Origin: Gammaproteobacteria bacterium
Lineage (GTDB): Bacteria; Pseudomonadota; Gammaproteobacteria; GCA-001735895
Direction of reading: 5' to 3'
Assembly: GCA_029862005.1 (NCBI GenBank)
Contig: JAOTYD010000026.1
Span: forward strand, 1-46,717
Length of the DNA: 46,717 nt
A program made the translations under genes and the position numbers. Below, one piece after another: positions 32,955 to 40,465 of the stretch; within the stretch, counting starts at the first letter, position 1, and every line of letters starts with the position of its first letter. The notes beneath the pieces were generated by a model that worked only from the letters and a program-made list of their open reading frames with translations, did no database searches and was not told the origin of the DNA.

Positions 32955-34187
32955 ATGAGCGCAAATCCTGTCGACAAGCTGGTGTTTGATGATAACTGGA
33001 GCGATCTAAGCGCTTTTCGCGAAATGCCGCAGATCAATCTTGAGCGCATGGCACGCTACCGGATGGGTCGGCTCAAACAGCAGCTCGAACTGCATGATGC
33101 GGCCATGTGTATCCTGGTGAATCCGATCAGTCTGCGCTACGCGGTCGACTATCGCAGTTACATGCTGTTCCAGTCACACATACCGACCGTTTACCTGTTT
33201 ATACCCCAGGATGGTCCGACGGTATTTTACGGTTGCTATTACGATGTGCCGCAGGTCGATGATTTTCGACCCGGCCGACCACATGCTTTCTTCGACGGTG
33301 GCACTAATATCGACGAAGCCGCTCGAGGTCTCGCCGAGGATGTTGTCGCCTATCTCGATGAAATCGGCAGCGCCAATCGACGCGTCGCAATCGAATACGT
33401 GAATCCGTCGGTAACCCAGGCGCTGGAGGCCCGTGGAATCGAAGTGATCGACGGGGTTCGTATCGCCGAAACGGCGCGCCTGATCAAGTCTGAAGACGAG
33501 ATTGCCTGCATGCGCTGGGCCATCGCGGTTGCCGAGCATGGCGCCGCAATGGTCAAGAAAGCGCTGCGGCCCGGGGTTACCGAACTGCAGCTCTGGGGTT
33601 TGCTCAACTACACTAATGTCGCGAATAACGGGGACTGGCACGAGGGGCGCATGCTCTCCTCTGGGCCCCGTATAAATCCGTGGCTGCAAGAGGCCAGCGA
33701 ACGCAGGATAGAATCGGGTGACCTGGTTGGTTTCGACACCGACATGATTGGTCCCTTTGGTTACTTCGTGGATTTATCACGAACCTTTCATTGCGGACCG
33801 GACAAACCCACGCGGCGCCAGAAAGAAATCTACCGCATGGCGGTTGATGAAGTCGAACATAACTTAACGCTGATCTACCCCGGCATGACCCTGAAGGAAA
33901 TGCAGCAACGGGCCTATCCGGTACCCGAGGAATGCCAGCAGAACGCCTACCCCTGCATCATGCATGCGGTCGGGATGTGCGACGAGTATCCGCAGGCCAA
34001 GCACCTGTTTCGCCAGAAGAATCCGTATGACTGCGCGCTCGAGACGGGTATGGTCGTCTGTGTCGAAAGTTACATGGGTCCCGAGGGCGAGCGCGACGGT
34101 GTCAAGATCGAGCAGCAGGTGCTGATCACCGAAGATGGATACGAGCCGCTCACCACGTACCCGTGGGAACAAGCGCTGCTCGATTGA
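32955..34187 (+). CDS. M24 metallopeptidase-family protein closely resembling the DMSP lyase DddP
   Basis: The 410-residue protein has the creatinase/prolidase fold. Spacing of key residues follows DddP as I recall it: metal ligands D261 and D263 (GFDTDMIG), D273 (FVDLSRTF), H337, E371 (VVCVES) and E386 (KIEQQVLI), plus the DddP-specific Tyr332 and Asp343 in YPCIMHAVGMCDEYP. GRMLSSGPRINPWLQEA and YEPLTTYPWEQALL are also DddP-like. DddP cleaves dimethylsulfoniopropionate to dimethyl sulfide and acrylate. The relative DoeA (ectoine hydrolase) fits less well. No acrylate gene is near. Starts at 32955, four bases after the aldolase stop. Confidence 0.75.
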   Translation: MSANPVDKLVFDDNWSDLSAFREMPQINLERMARYRMGRLKQQLELHDAAMCILVNPISLRYAVDYRSYMLFQSHIPTVYLFIPQDGPTVFYGCYYDVPQVDDFRPGRPHAFFDGGTNIDEAARGLAEDVVAYLDEIGSANRRVAIEYVNPSVTQALEARGIEVIDGVRIAETARLIKSEDEIACMRWAIAVAEHGAAMVKKALRPGVTELQLWGLLNYTNVANNGDWHEGRMLSSGPRINPWLQEASERRIESGDLVGFDTDMIGPFGYFVDLSRTFHCGPDKPTRRQKEIYRMAVDEVEHNLTLIYPGMTLKEMQQRAYPVPEECQQNAYPCIMHAVGMCDEYPQAKHLFRQKNPYDCALETGMVVCVESYMGPEGERDGVKIEQQVLITEDGYEPLTTYPWEQALLD

Positions 34188-34219
34188 GCTTTAATATTGA
34201 CAAGAATACGGGGACCAAT

Positions 34220-34750
34220 ATGACAGATTTCAACCTCGATGATTACATACAGCAGTTGCGCGCCGCCGCGCGGGAATCGGAACCGGGGCGGAAAGTGCGG
34301 CAATTGATGAACGAGGCATTTCAGAATCCGCAGGCGATCGGCAGTGCGATGCCCGAGTTCGAAAACGACGATGAAGTCCTGTTTGAAGACGACAGCGTGT
34401 CGATCTGGTTTGTGCGCTTCATGCCGGGCCTGCACGTGCCACCGCACGATCATCAGACAACCGCAACCATCGGGGTTTACGAAGGGGCTGAAGATAATCA
34501 CTTTTACCTGCGCGAGGACGGACGCCTGGTACATAAATCCACGAAACGCGTCGGCCCCGGCGATGTCATCGCGCTGAAACCGGATGGCATTCACTCGGTA
34601 GAGGCGGCCAACGGTAAGCAAAGTTGCGCAATACACGTCTACCTGGCCGCATTGACCACGATAGAGCGTTCACTGTTCGGCTGGGAGACGGGCGAGGCGA
34701 CGCCGTTTACCGACGAAAACTACGATCGCATGAAGCGATTGACCGCTTAG
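34220..34750 (+). CDS. Cysteine dioxygenase-like cupin (thiol dioxygenase family)
   Basis: This 176-residue protein has the iron-binding pattern of type I cysteine dioxygenase and 3-mercaptopropionate dioxygenase: FMPGLHVPPHDHQTTATIGV (H76, H78) and PDGIHSVEAANGKQSCAIHV (H125). HDH and the later His match the thiol dioxygenase three-His site; the Glu found in cupin-type DMSP lyases is absent. It would oxidise a free thiol to a sulfinate. The start ATG 34220 has a GGGGA upstream and 32 bases separate it from the DddP-like gene, so co-transcription is likely. A link to thiols arising from DMSP is plausible but unproven. Confidence 0.7.
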   Translation: MTDFNLDDYIQQLRAAARESEPGRKVRQLMNEAFQNPQAIGSAMPEFENDDEVLFEDDSVSIWFVRFMPGLHVPPHDHQTTATIGVYEGAEDNHFYLREDGRLVHKSTKRVGPGDVIALKPDGIHSVEAANGKQSCAIHVYLAALTTIERSLFGWETGEATPFTDENYDRMKRLTA

Positions 34751-34757
34751 AATTCTC

Positions 34758-34785
34758 TGGTTTGTGGGCAATTGCCCACAAACCA
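34758..34785. terminator. Perfect 28-base palindrome after the thiol-dioxygenase-like gene
   Basis: TGGTTTGTGGGCAA (34758-34771) is followed at once by its complement TTGCCCACAAACCA, then TAATTTT. In RNA it forms a long stem with a 4-base loop, fitting an intrinsic terminator with a short T-rich tail. It could also be an operator, because a perfect palindrome binds dimers well. Confidence 0.6.
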
Positions 34786-34872
34786 TAATTTTGGAATTAA
34801 TGGGCAAAAAACTTGCCATGGTTATGGTTCGGGCGTAGGGTATTGCGCGAACGCAGTTGCGTGGATTGGGCT

Positions 34873-36273
34873 ATGGCGAGCGCCATTGAATCATTGTTAA
34901 GCGAAATCGAGGCTTACTGCCGAGGCGCCGGCATCGCCGAGTCGACCTTCGGTCGTCAGGCGGTCAACGATGGCAAGTTATGTGCTCGACTTCGCTCCGG
35001 TAAAAACGTAACGCTCGAAACCATGCAGCGAATCCACGACTACATCAATCTGTCTGTCTCACAAACCGGCATCGCTTCGAGTGTGCCTGAGACCGGTAGC
35101 AATGGGCGTAAACAAGAGGGGAACGAAGCCATGAAACACGTTACCGATGATCGACCGTTTCGATTTTACGATAATCGCCAGAAGTACCTGGCTTTCGTGA
35201 ATACCTGCAACGAGAAGTGGAAAGTTGCCGAACGTGCCACGCAGGAGCTCACCCATATTCGACCCTCACCTCCGGCCTTGCGTCTGTTCGATGCCGGTGT
35301 CGGCGACAGCACCGTACTGAGCCATTTAATGCGCGCGATGCATCGGCGTTTCCCCACCATTCCGTTTTTCATCGTTGGCAAGGAAGTCAGCCTCGAAGAC
35401 GTGCGCCTGACCCTGGAAAAGCTGCCCGATCGATTTATCGAGCACCCGGCAAGCGTCATCGTCGTCACCAATCTCTACTACGCCGAGGCTCCGTGGCTGA
35501 TGCCCAATGATGTTGCCAAGGCGGCGGCGCTTAACTGGATCGAAATGCCGCTGCAAGGCGACTCCGCTCATGAGTTCGGCGAACAGTTACGCGGCATCGA
35601 TAAGGAACTGGTCGACGGTTGGCAGGTCAAGGCGAATGAGAAATCCGGTAATCCGATGTATGTGCGGCCCTCGGTACTGGTCATGTTCCGCGAGGATCAC
35701 CGCTTCCTGCTTGATGACGTCATTCCCCGGCGCGGCCAGGCGGCTGGCGGCGATTATGACCTGGTGCTGGCATCGCAGCCGTGGCGGGCGCGGATGAGCG
35801 CAGATTTCAAGGTCAGGCATGTACTTTCGCCGCTGGCTAAGAGCCTGAGGCCCGGGGGCAGGTTGTTAACCGCGCAATCCTATGGCAATGATCCCGGCCT
35901 CGAGCTGGTGCGCAAGATCTGGCCTGACGAAGATCCTTTTACAGTCGGTCGCCACGAGCTGATTAAAACGCTCAAGGAATACCTGGGCCGCGCTGCACAA
36001 AACTATAACTTCAATGCCGGGTCCGATACCAAATCAATTATTCGCTATCATATGCACACCCTGCCCACGGAGATTAGTGAAGCGATTGGCACTTCGACCC
36101 TGTTTGCGGCCTGGAACGCGGCTATCTATGTCGGGCAGATCGAAGACGAACGCCTCGAGCCGGTGGTATCTTCCGGTGAGTATCTCGACGCAACTGCCGA
36201 GGTATTGCACAAGCACAATGGTATCTGGTTTAACGATGAAACGTTTGTGGTCTCGAGAAAACGCGATACCTGA
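34873..36273 (+). CDS. Helix-turn-helix-like N-terminus fused to a class I SAM methyltransferase-like domain
   Basis: The start ATG 34873 (MASAIESLLSEIEAYC) is chosen because the preceding residues look non-coding. Residues 1-60 (ESLLSEIEAYCRGAGIAEST, RSGKNVTLETMQRIHDYI) resemble a compact DNA-binding or protein-binding helix domain seen at the front of similar proteins. The main part (about 100-440) has a methyltransferase-like core with LRLFDAGVGDSTVLSHLMRA (motif I), DYDLVLASQPWRARM (motif IV-like) and LAKSLRPGGRLLTAQSYG (motif V). The whole resembles alphaproteobacterial SAM-dependent methyltransferases of unknown target. 466 residues; monocistronic. Confidence 0.65.
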   Translation: MASAIESLLSEIEAYCRGAGIAESTFGRQAVNDGKLCARLRSGKNVTLETMQRIHDYINLSVSQTGIASSVPETGSNGRKQEGNEAMKHVTDDRPFRFYDNRQKYLAFVNTCNEKWKVAERATQELTHIRPSPPALRLFDAGVGDSTVLSHLMRAMHRRFPTIPFFIVGKEVSLEDVRLTLEKLPDRFIEHPASVIVVTNLYYAEAPWLMPNDVAKAAALNWIEMPLQGDSAHEFGEQLRGIDKELVDGWQVKANEKSGNPMYVRPSVLVMFREDHRFLLDDVIPRRGQAAGGDYDLVLASQPWRARMSADFKVRHVLSPLAKSLRPGGRLLTAQSYGNDPGLELVRKIWPDEDPFTVGRHELIKTLKEYLGRAAQNYNFNAGSDTKSIIRYHMHTLPTEISEAIGTSTLFAAWNAAIYVGQIEDERLEPVVSSGEYLDATAEVLHKHNGIWFNDETFVVSRKRDT

Positions 36274-36277
36274 CCGG

Positions 36278-37366
36278 TTGCTACGGTTTGCTTTTGCAGC
36301 GTTATTGCTGACAATTGGATCGATTATGGATGTTAATGCGAAACAGTCAGCAAACAGCAAACGTGTGCCTGCCGAGTGGGAGCCGCAGGAAGCCGTCTGG
36401 CTGCAGTGGCCAAGCGAATTTGAACGCGTGTTCCAGCCTGCATTTGCGCAGATGACCGCCATTATCAGTCGCTACCAGAAACTGAATATCCTGTTCGATT
36501 CGATGTCGGATCATAAACAGGCCAGGCAGGCAATCGAAGCTGCGGGTGTCGATCCGGATCATGCCAACATCATCTGGCATCAAATCCCCAATAATAGCGC
36601 CTGGATGCGAGACAACGGCCCGGTCTATATCGTTGATGACGGCGCAATGCGTATTCAAAACTGGGAATTCAATGCCTGGGGCGGGGCCTTTGGCAGCCAT
36701 ATACCCTTCGACCAGGATAACCGGGTGCCTTCGCTGCTCGGAGAGAAACTTGATATGCCGGTTGATGTTATCGATATCGTGCACGAACGCGGTAACCTGG
36801 AATTCAACGGTGTCGATGCCGTCATCCTGAACTGGAGCACCCTCGGCGATCCCGATCGCAATCCGGGATACACGCGCGAACAAGCCGATCGCGACCTTAA
36901 GGATCACTTCGGGGTATCCCGCGTGGTCATGGTAGAAGGCATCCCGGCCGGGGATCTGACCCGTGGACATATCGACGGTTTTGCGCGCTTTATCGATGCC
37001 GAAACCGTGGTGGTATCGCGTTGTACTGCCGACTCTCTTTGTCAACCTGGTGATGGTGCCGACGGCAGCGTCTACGATAGTGCCGCGGCAACGATCGCAG
37101 CAGCGGGCTTTAAGGTAATTCGCGATCCGATCCTCGGGCAGGTCAGGTACCGGGATAAAATTTTCGATACCAATTATCTTAACTGGCTGGTCGGCAATGG
37201 CTTCGTTATCGCGGTCGGTTTTGGTGACGACACGACCGACACCGCCGCAAAACAGCGCATCGAAAGTTACTTTCCCGGTCGCGATGTCTATATCGTTGAA
37301 ATGCTGGAATCCTGGTATGACGGTGGCGGAGTGCACTGTCATACCAATGATCAACCTGCGATGTAG
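36278..37366 (+). CDS. Agmatine deiminase-family protein (peptidyl-arginine deiminase fold), probably exported
   Basis: It probably hydrolyses a guanidino group (agmatine to N-carbamoylputrescine). The core shows MPAEW-type VPAEWEPQEAVWLQWPSEFE, NNSAWMRDNGPVYIV, NLEFNGVDAVILNWSTLGDP, TRGHIDGFARF and the catalytic Cys354 in GGGVHCHTNDQPAM. A TTG start at 36278 is proposed because it yields MLRFAFAALLLTIGSIMDVN, ending VNA-KQ, a good Sec signal; ATG 36326 would give a cytoplasmic enzyme of 346 residues. Most agmatine deiminases lack a signal, so an envelope location would be unusual. No polyamine gene is adjacent. Confidence 0.85.
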   Translation: MLRFAFAALLLTIGSIMDVNAKQSANSKRVPAEWEPQEAVWLQWPSEFERVFQPAFAQMTAIISRYQKLNILFDSMSDHKQARQAIEAAGVDPDHANIIWHQIPNNSAWMRDNGPVYIVDDGAMRIQNWEFNAWGGAFGSHIPFDQDNRVPSLLGEKLDMPVDVIDIVHERGNLEFNGVDAVILNWSTLGDPDRNPGYTREQADRDLKDHFGVSRVVMVEGIPAGDLTRGHIDGFARFIDAETVVVSRCTADSLCQPGDGADGSVYDSAAATIAAAGFKVIRDPILGQVRYRDKIFDTNYLNWLVGNGFVIAVGFGDDTTDTAAKQRIESYFPGRDVYIVEMLESWYDGGGVHCHTNDQPAM

Positions 37367-37375
37367 GAATTTTTC

Positions 37376-37616
37376 TTGGGGATTAGAAAACACTGCGGGC
37401 TGGTCTTTATGATGGCCGCCTGCTGCATTAGCGTCAACGCCGAACACAAGGCCGATGCGCCCTTGTTCCTGGCATGTGTTGTCATCCGGACTGGACGAAA
37501 GCAGACTCAGTAGTCGCCAGGGATTTGCAAGACATTACCCGATTGCCGAGAGCTATATCGCTGAGCCGGCAGTGAAAATGAATGAGCCAGATTTTGAAAC
37601 CCGGATTGCCCGCTAG
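37376..37616 (+). pseudogene. Frameshifted remnant of a small exported protein
   Basis: A TTG-started frame (37376) encodes MGIRKHCGLVFMMAACCISV followed by NAEHKADAPLFLACV, which resembles a signal peptide and mature start, then becomes non-protein-like and stops at 37511. The neighbouring frame picks up near 37475 with LSSGLDESRLSSRQGFARHY and continues PIAESYIAEPAVKMNEPDFE to TAG at 37614-37616. Joined, they give about 80 residues of believable protein. No family is recognised. The end overlaps the stop of the convergent gene by two bases. Confidence 0.35.
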
Positions 37617-38098
37617 TATTCGAAATTACTGGTGGTATCGGAAACCTTGGCATTACCCTTATGGTTTACCGTACTTGAACTCGAGATATCCGACAGGTAG
37701 AAATCAACCTGGATAGACTCGAAGTCGGACAGGGTAACCGGTTTGGTTACCTTGCCTTCGATAGCCTCATCGAACTCGGCCGCGACTAGCCAGTGGTCGA
37801 AGTATTCCTCCCCGATCACCGCGCCGCCGGCATCCAGAAATTTAACGCGGGCATTGAACCGGGCTGAATGCGAGCTGTTACCATTCGAGAACATAACGTC
37901 GATGGTGCCTTTGCCCCTCTGGTCAGTGGTAAGCGTCATGTATCCGTAAGTCTTTTCGACCGGTGCATCGCCGTTATTATTCATTCTGGCGTCGGCGGTA
38001 AACTCGAATGGGTGACCGACTGCAAGCGCCGGCTGTGATCCCAGCAATGACAATAGAATCGTCAGTATTACAATGATAGGTCCGATTTTTTTGTTCAT
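37613..38098 (-). CDS. Secreted protein of unknown function
   Basis: The start at 38098 is chosen because GAGGAG lies 7 bases upstream and because it gives a signal peptide (MNKKIGPIIVILTILLSLLG, cleavage after PALA). The mature part of about 135 residues is beta-rich: YGYMTLTTDQRGKGTIDVMF, RFNARVKFLDAGGAVIGEEY and SDFESIQVDFYLSDISSSST. This looks like a small beta-sandwich, probably periplasmic. I do not recognise the family. The frame is open further upstream (to 38263), but that part lacks a ribosome-binding site. Confidence 0.75.
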   Translation of the reverse strand: MNKKIGPIIVILTILLSLLGSQPALAVGHPFEFTADARMNNNGDAPVEKTYGYMTLTTDQRGKGTIDVMFSNGNSSHSARFNARVKFLDAGGAVIGEEYFDHWLVAAEFDEAIEGKVTKPVTLSDFESIQVDFYLSDISSSSTVNHKGNAKVSDTTSNFEY

Positions 38099-38285
38099 TT
38101 CGCTCTCCTCGCACAGGGTGTCTCTAAAGGTCTTGGTGCAGTTATACGAAGTCGCTGTGAAAAATCGGTGAAAAAGTGGAAAATTTTCTGCAACGTCTGC
38201 GGATCCGGCCCGATTCGTTGTAATTTGCACTCGAAAATGCTTGACCGCGTATTGAATAAACATGCTGTGCTAGGATGTCTGCGTG

Positions 38286-38903
38286 ATGATCAAAGCGCTC
38301 CAATCCAATCGTGTATTACAGGGATTTATCATGTGGTTGATCCTGGTGTGGATTATCACCGCGATCAAACCGCTTTACCCGAGCGACTGGTTGCTTGAAA
38401 ACCTGCTGGTGTTTATCTGGAGTGCCATACTTGTCGTTAGCTATCGCTGGTTCAAATTTTCCAATTTATCCTATGGCCTGTTTACCGTATTTTTAAGCCT
38501 GCATCTGGTAGGTGCGCACTACACCTATGCCGAGACTCCGTTTGGATTCTGGTTGCAGGACCTGTTTGATCTGGAACGCAACCACTACGACCGCATCGTC
38601 CATTTTTCATTCGGGCTGCTGCTTGCCTACCCGATGCGAGAAATACTTTTACGTCGATCAGGCGTCGGCAGTGGGTGGGCTTATTTTCTTGCAATAAACT
38701 GTATCCTGGCGTTCAGCGCTGTCTATGAAGTGCTGGAAGTCATTGCGGCGATGATCGTCAGCCCCGAACTGGGTAATGCTTACCTCGGCACGCAGGGCGA
38801 CGAATGGGACGCCCAAAAGGACGCTTTTCTGGCGCTGCTGGGTTCGATTATTGCGATGGGGGTGACGTGGGCGCTTGTCCGAAAAAGGGCGGGGACAAGC
38901 TAG
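38286..38903 (+). CDS. DUF2238 (YjdF-like) membrane protein
   Basis: This 205-residue inner-membrane protein has about six hydrophobic segments and the DUF2238 blocks: LVGAHYTYAETPFGFWLQD, NHYDRIVHFSFGLLLAYPMR, FSAVYEVLEVIAAM and the C-terminal YLGTQGDEWDAQKDAFLALL. GDxWDAQKD is the family's hallmark. The role of YjdF is unknown. ATG 38286 is used; a GTG codon directly before it is also possible. It is divergent from the secreted-protein gene and convergent with the stress protein. Confidence 0.88.
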   Translation: MIKALQSNRVLQGFIMWLILVWIITAIKPLYPSDWLLENLLVFIWSAILVVSYRWFKFSNLSYGLFTVFLSLHLVGAHYTYAETPFGFWLQDLFDLERNHYDRIVHFSFGLLLAYPMREILLRRSGVGSGWAYFLAINCILAFSAVYEVLEVIAAMIVSPELGNAYLGTQGDEWDAQKDAFLALLGSIIAMGVTWALVRKRAGTS

Positions 38904-38922
38904 TCGGCCTTGCACCAGTGCT

Positions 38923-39429
38923 TTATCGCTTGGCAGGATAAGCGAGCAACACCGGTAAATTGGCTTCCCTCGCTATCGTATCGGCGATGTTCCTGAAGAA
39001 AAAACGGGTTACACCGACGCGGGCAAGGGTCGACATGGCCACGAGATTTATTTTCTTCTCACTGATCTCGCGCAAAATGGTCTCGACCGGGTCCTTGCCA
39101 AAACCTACCACCAGCGAAAACTCATAGCCTGCTTCCTTGAGGCGGTGGGTTACGGGGATTAATTCGGCCTCGACGTGGGCTCGGATGCTGTCTTCCTGCT
39201 GGGTTGCATAAATCGGGTGGAGCGCGGGGGTGATATTTTCCTCGCCGGGCAAAGGCAGGTACCCGGCCGACAGGTCGGGTTCACCGAGACCGACGTTACT
39301 GGGCGGGTTCGTGACATAAAACAGAATCAGGTCGTTTTCCTGCGCCGGAATGAATTTTTCCACGTGCGGTAATATTTGCTGGCTCAGTTCCGACTGGTTC
39401 AGCGGTATCAAGACTCTATTTTTAGGCAT
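38923..39429 (-). CDS. Universal stress protein (UspA family)
   Basis: The 168-residue single-domain protein has a Rossmann-like UspA fold: MPKNRVLIPLNQSELSQQIL at the N-terminus and KKINLVAMSTLARVGVTRFF with RNIADTIAREANLPVLLAYP at the end. The usual ATP-binding Gly-x2-Gly-x9-Gly-Ser/Thr motif is changed (STLARVGVTRFFFRNIAD), so it may not bind ATP. It probably accumulates in stress or stationary phase in the cytoplasm. GAGGAGG lies 7-9 bases before the ATG (39429). Confidence 0.9.
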   Translation of the reverse strand: MPKNRVLIPLNQSELSQQILPHVEKFIPAQENDLILFYVTNPPSNVGLGEPDLSAGYLPLPGEENITPALHPIYATQQEDSIRAHVEAELIPVTHRLKEAGYEFSLVVGFGKDPVETILREISEKKINLVAMSTLARVGVTRFFFRNIADTIAREANLPVLLAYPAKR

Positions 39430-39541
39430 ACCTGAATCCTCCTCGAGGTCATTTAGTATAAACCCTGCACAATGGGTACGCTAACTCTTATCGGAACGCC
39501 AGCTTCAATAGATGACTCCCGTTTCATATTGCCTGGTAATG

Positions 39542-40171
39542 CTATTTCCTGCGTTCGAGGGTGAGCAGGCGGCCATCGATACCGTCTGCGGTGAGGTAAT
39601 CAATTGTTTTAATACCCAGCAGCCGCGCATCGGGATAGTCCTGATCGAAACCATCCAGCTTTGATTCCCAGTCGACTTCTCTCCAGGCTTTACCGTTGAC
39701 GGTCACGATGGCAATCCCGCCCGGCTTGAGGCTGCGGGTAATATTGACGAGATGCTCGGCCGACGGCACGCTGAAGGCGAAGACTCCTACAGAGATGGCG
39801 GCATCGTAAGGTTCGTCGGTTTCCACGGGCAGGGTAAGGTCGTGTTGCTCAAGCGACCGGTAAGCGTCGGTGGCGCGGGCCTCGTCCAGCATTTTTGCCG
39901 AGTAATCGTTGCCATGGATATTGGTATAACCAGACTGCTTGAGGCGGCGTCCCACCAGGCCGGTGCCACAGCCCGCATCGAGAATGCGTGCCTGCCGGTC
40001 GGTAACTAAGGATACGAATACCCGGCAGGCTTCGGCGTCCGCCACGTAACCCAGGTCATTAACCAGGTCATGATCGTAGCTCGATGCCCAGTCGTCGAAC
40101 AGCGCCTGCTTGTCGCCGGGGTTATCGTAGACTTTTTTAAGTCGCGAATCGATTTTATTTGAAGGGGGCAG
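39542..40171 (-). CDS. Class I SAM-dependent methyltransferase, apparent CTG start
   Basis: The core ARILDAGCGTGLVGRRLKQS (motif I), GNDYSAKMLDEAR, YDAAISVGVFAFSVPSAEHL and LKPGGIAIVTVN identifies a methyltransferase-11-type enzyme. A GTG at 40045 is the first usual start codon, but the frame upstream encodes DSRLKKVYDNPGDKQALFDD and WASSYDHDLVNDLGY, the conserved N-terminus of this family. Between the stop at 40183 and 40045 there is no ATG, GTG or TTG. CTG at 40169-40171 has GAGGA six bases upstream and gives 209 residues. A frameshift in an A6 run near 40133-40138 is the alternative. Substrate unknown. Confidence 0.75.
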   Translation of the reverse strand: MPPSNKIDSRLKKVYDNPGDKQALFDDWASSYDHDLVNDLGYVADAEACRVFVSLVTDRQARILDAGCGTGLVGRRLKQSGYTNIHGNDYSAKMLDEARATDAYRSLEQHDLTLPVETDEPYDAAISVGVFAFSVPSAEHLVNITRSLKPGGIAIVTVNGKAWREVDWESKLDGFDQDYPDARLLGIKTIDYLTADGIDGRLLTLERRK

Positions 40172-40248
40172 GTTGATTCCTCAACGAGTTTCGACCGTGG
40201 CTCGAAATATATCAACTTTTGCTTTTATTATCACATCGCGGAGTGTGC

Positions 40249-40284
40249 AAAAAAGAACCCCGCACTTTTGCAAGTAGCGGGGTT
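40249..40284 (-). terminator. Intrinsic terminator on the minus strand, upstream of the methyltransferase
   Basis: AACCCCGC (40256-40263) and GCGGGGTT (40277-40284) form a perfect 8-bp stem. Read on the minus strand it is followed by CTTTTTTG, a proper terminator tail. No leftward gene lies just upstream, so it may end a short RNA or act as a leader attenuator 85 bases before the methyltransferase start. Confidence 0.7.
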
Positions 40285-40465
40285 AGTCATTAAGCAGTTG
40301 CCAGTTCCAAATCGATTTTTGGGAAGCGTGGAAGCTGACAACGGATAAAGCCTAACGATTTGATTATTGAAACAATGTGATGCAGTCGACACTAAATCAA
40401 GATTTACGCTTTCGATTTCGGCGCGTTTATGGTTACCTTGGGCTAATTCTTACATGGGTTCTGGC

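Noticed and set aside
32955-34187. Ectoine hydrolase (DoeA/EutD) as identity of the M24 protein
   Set aside because: The metal-site spacing, the Tyr/Asp pair and the C-terminal pattern follow DddP better, and no other ectoine genes are adjacent.
34220-34750. Cupin-type DMSP lyase (DddL, DddQ, DddW or DddK)
   Set aside because: The HDH pair lacks the Glu and Tyr spacing of those lyases; the third His in IHSVEA and the closing IHVYL fit thiol dioxygenases.
36347-37447. Long minus-strand ORF of about 366 codons opposite the agmatine-deiminase-family gene
   Set aside because: It is an out-of-frame shadow: the plus strand has all family motifs and the catalytic Cys, while the minus translation has no domain and no ribosome-binding site.
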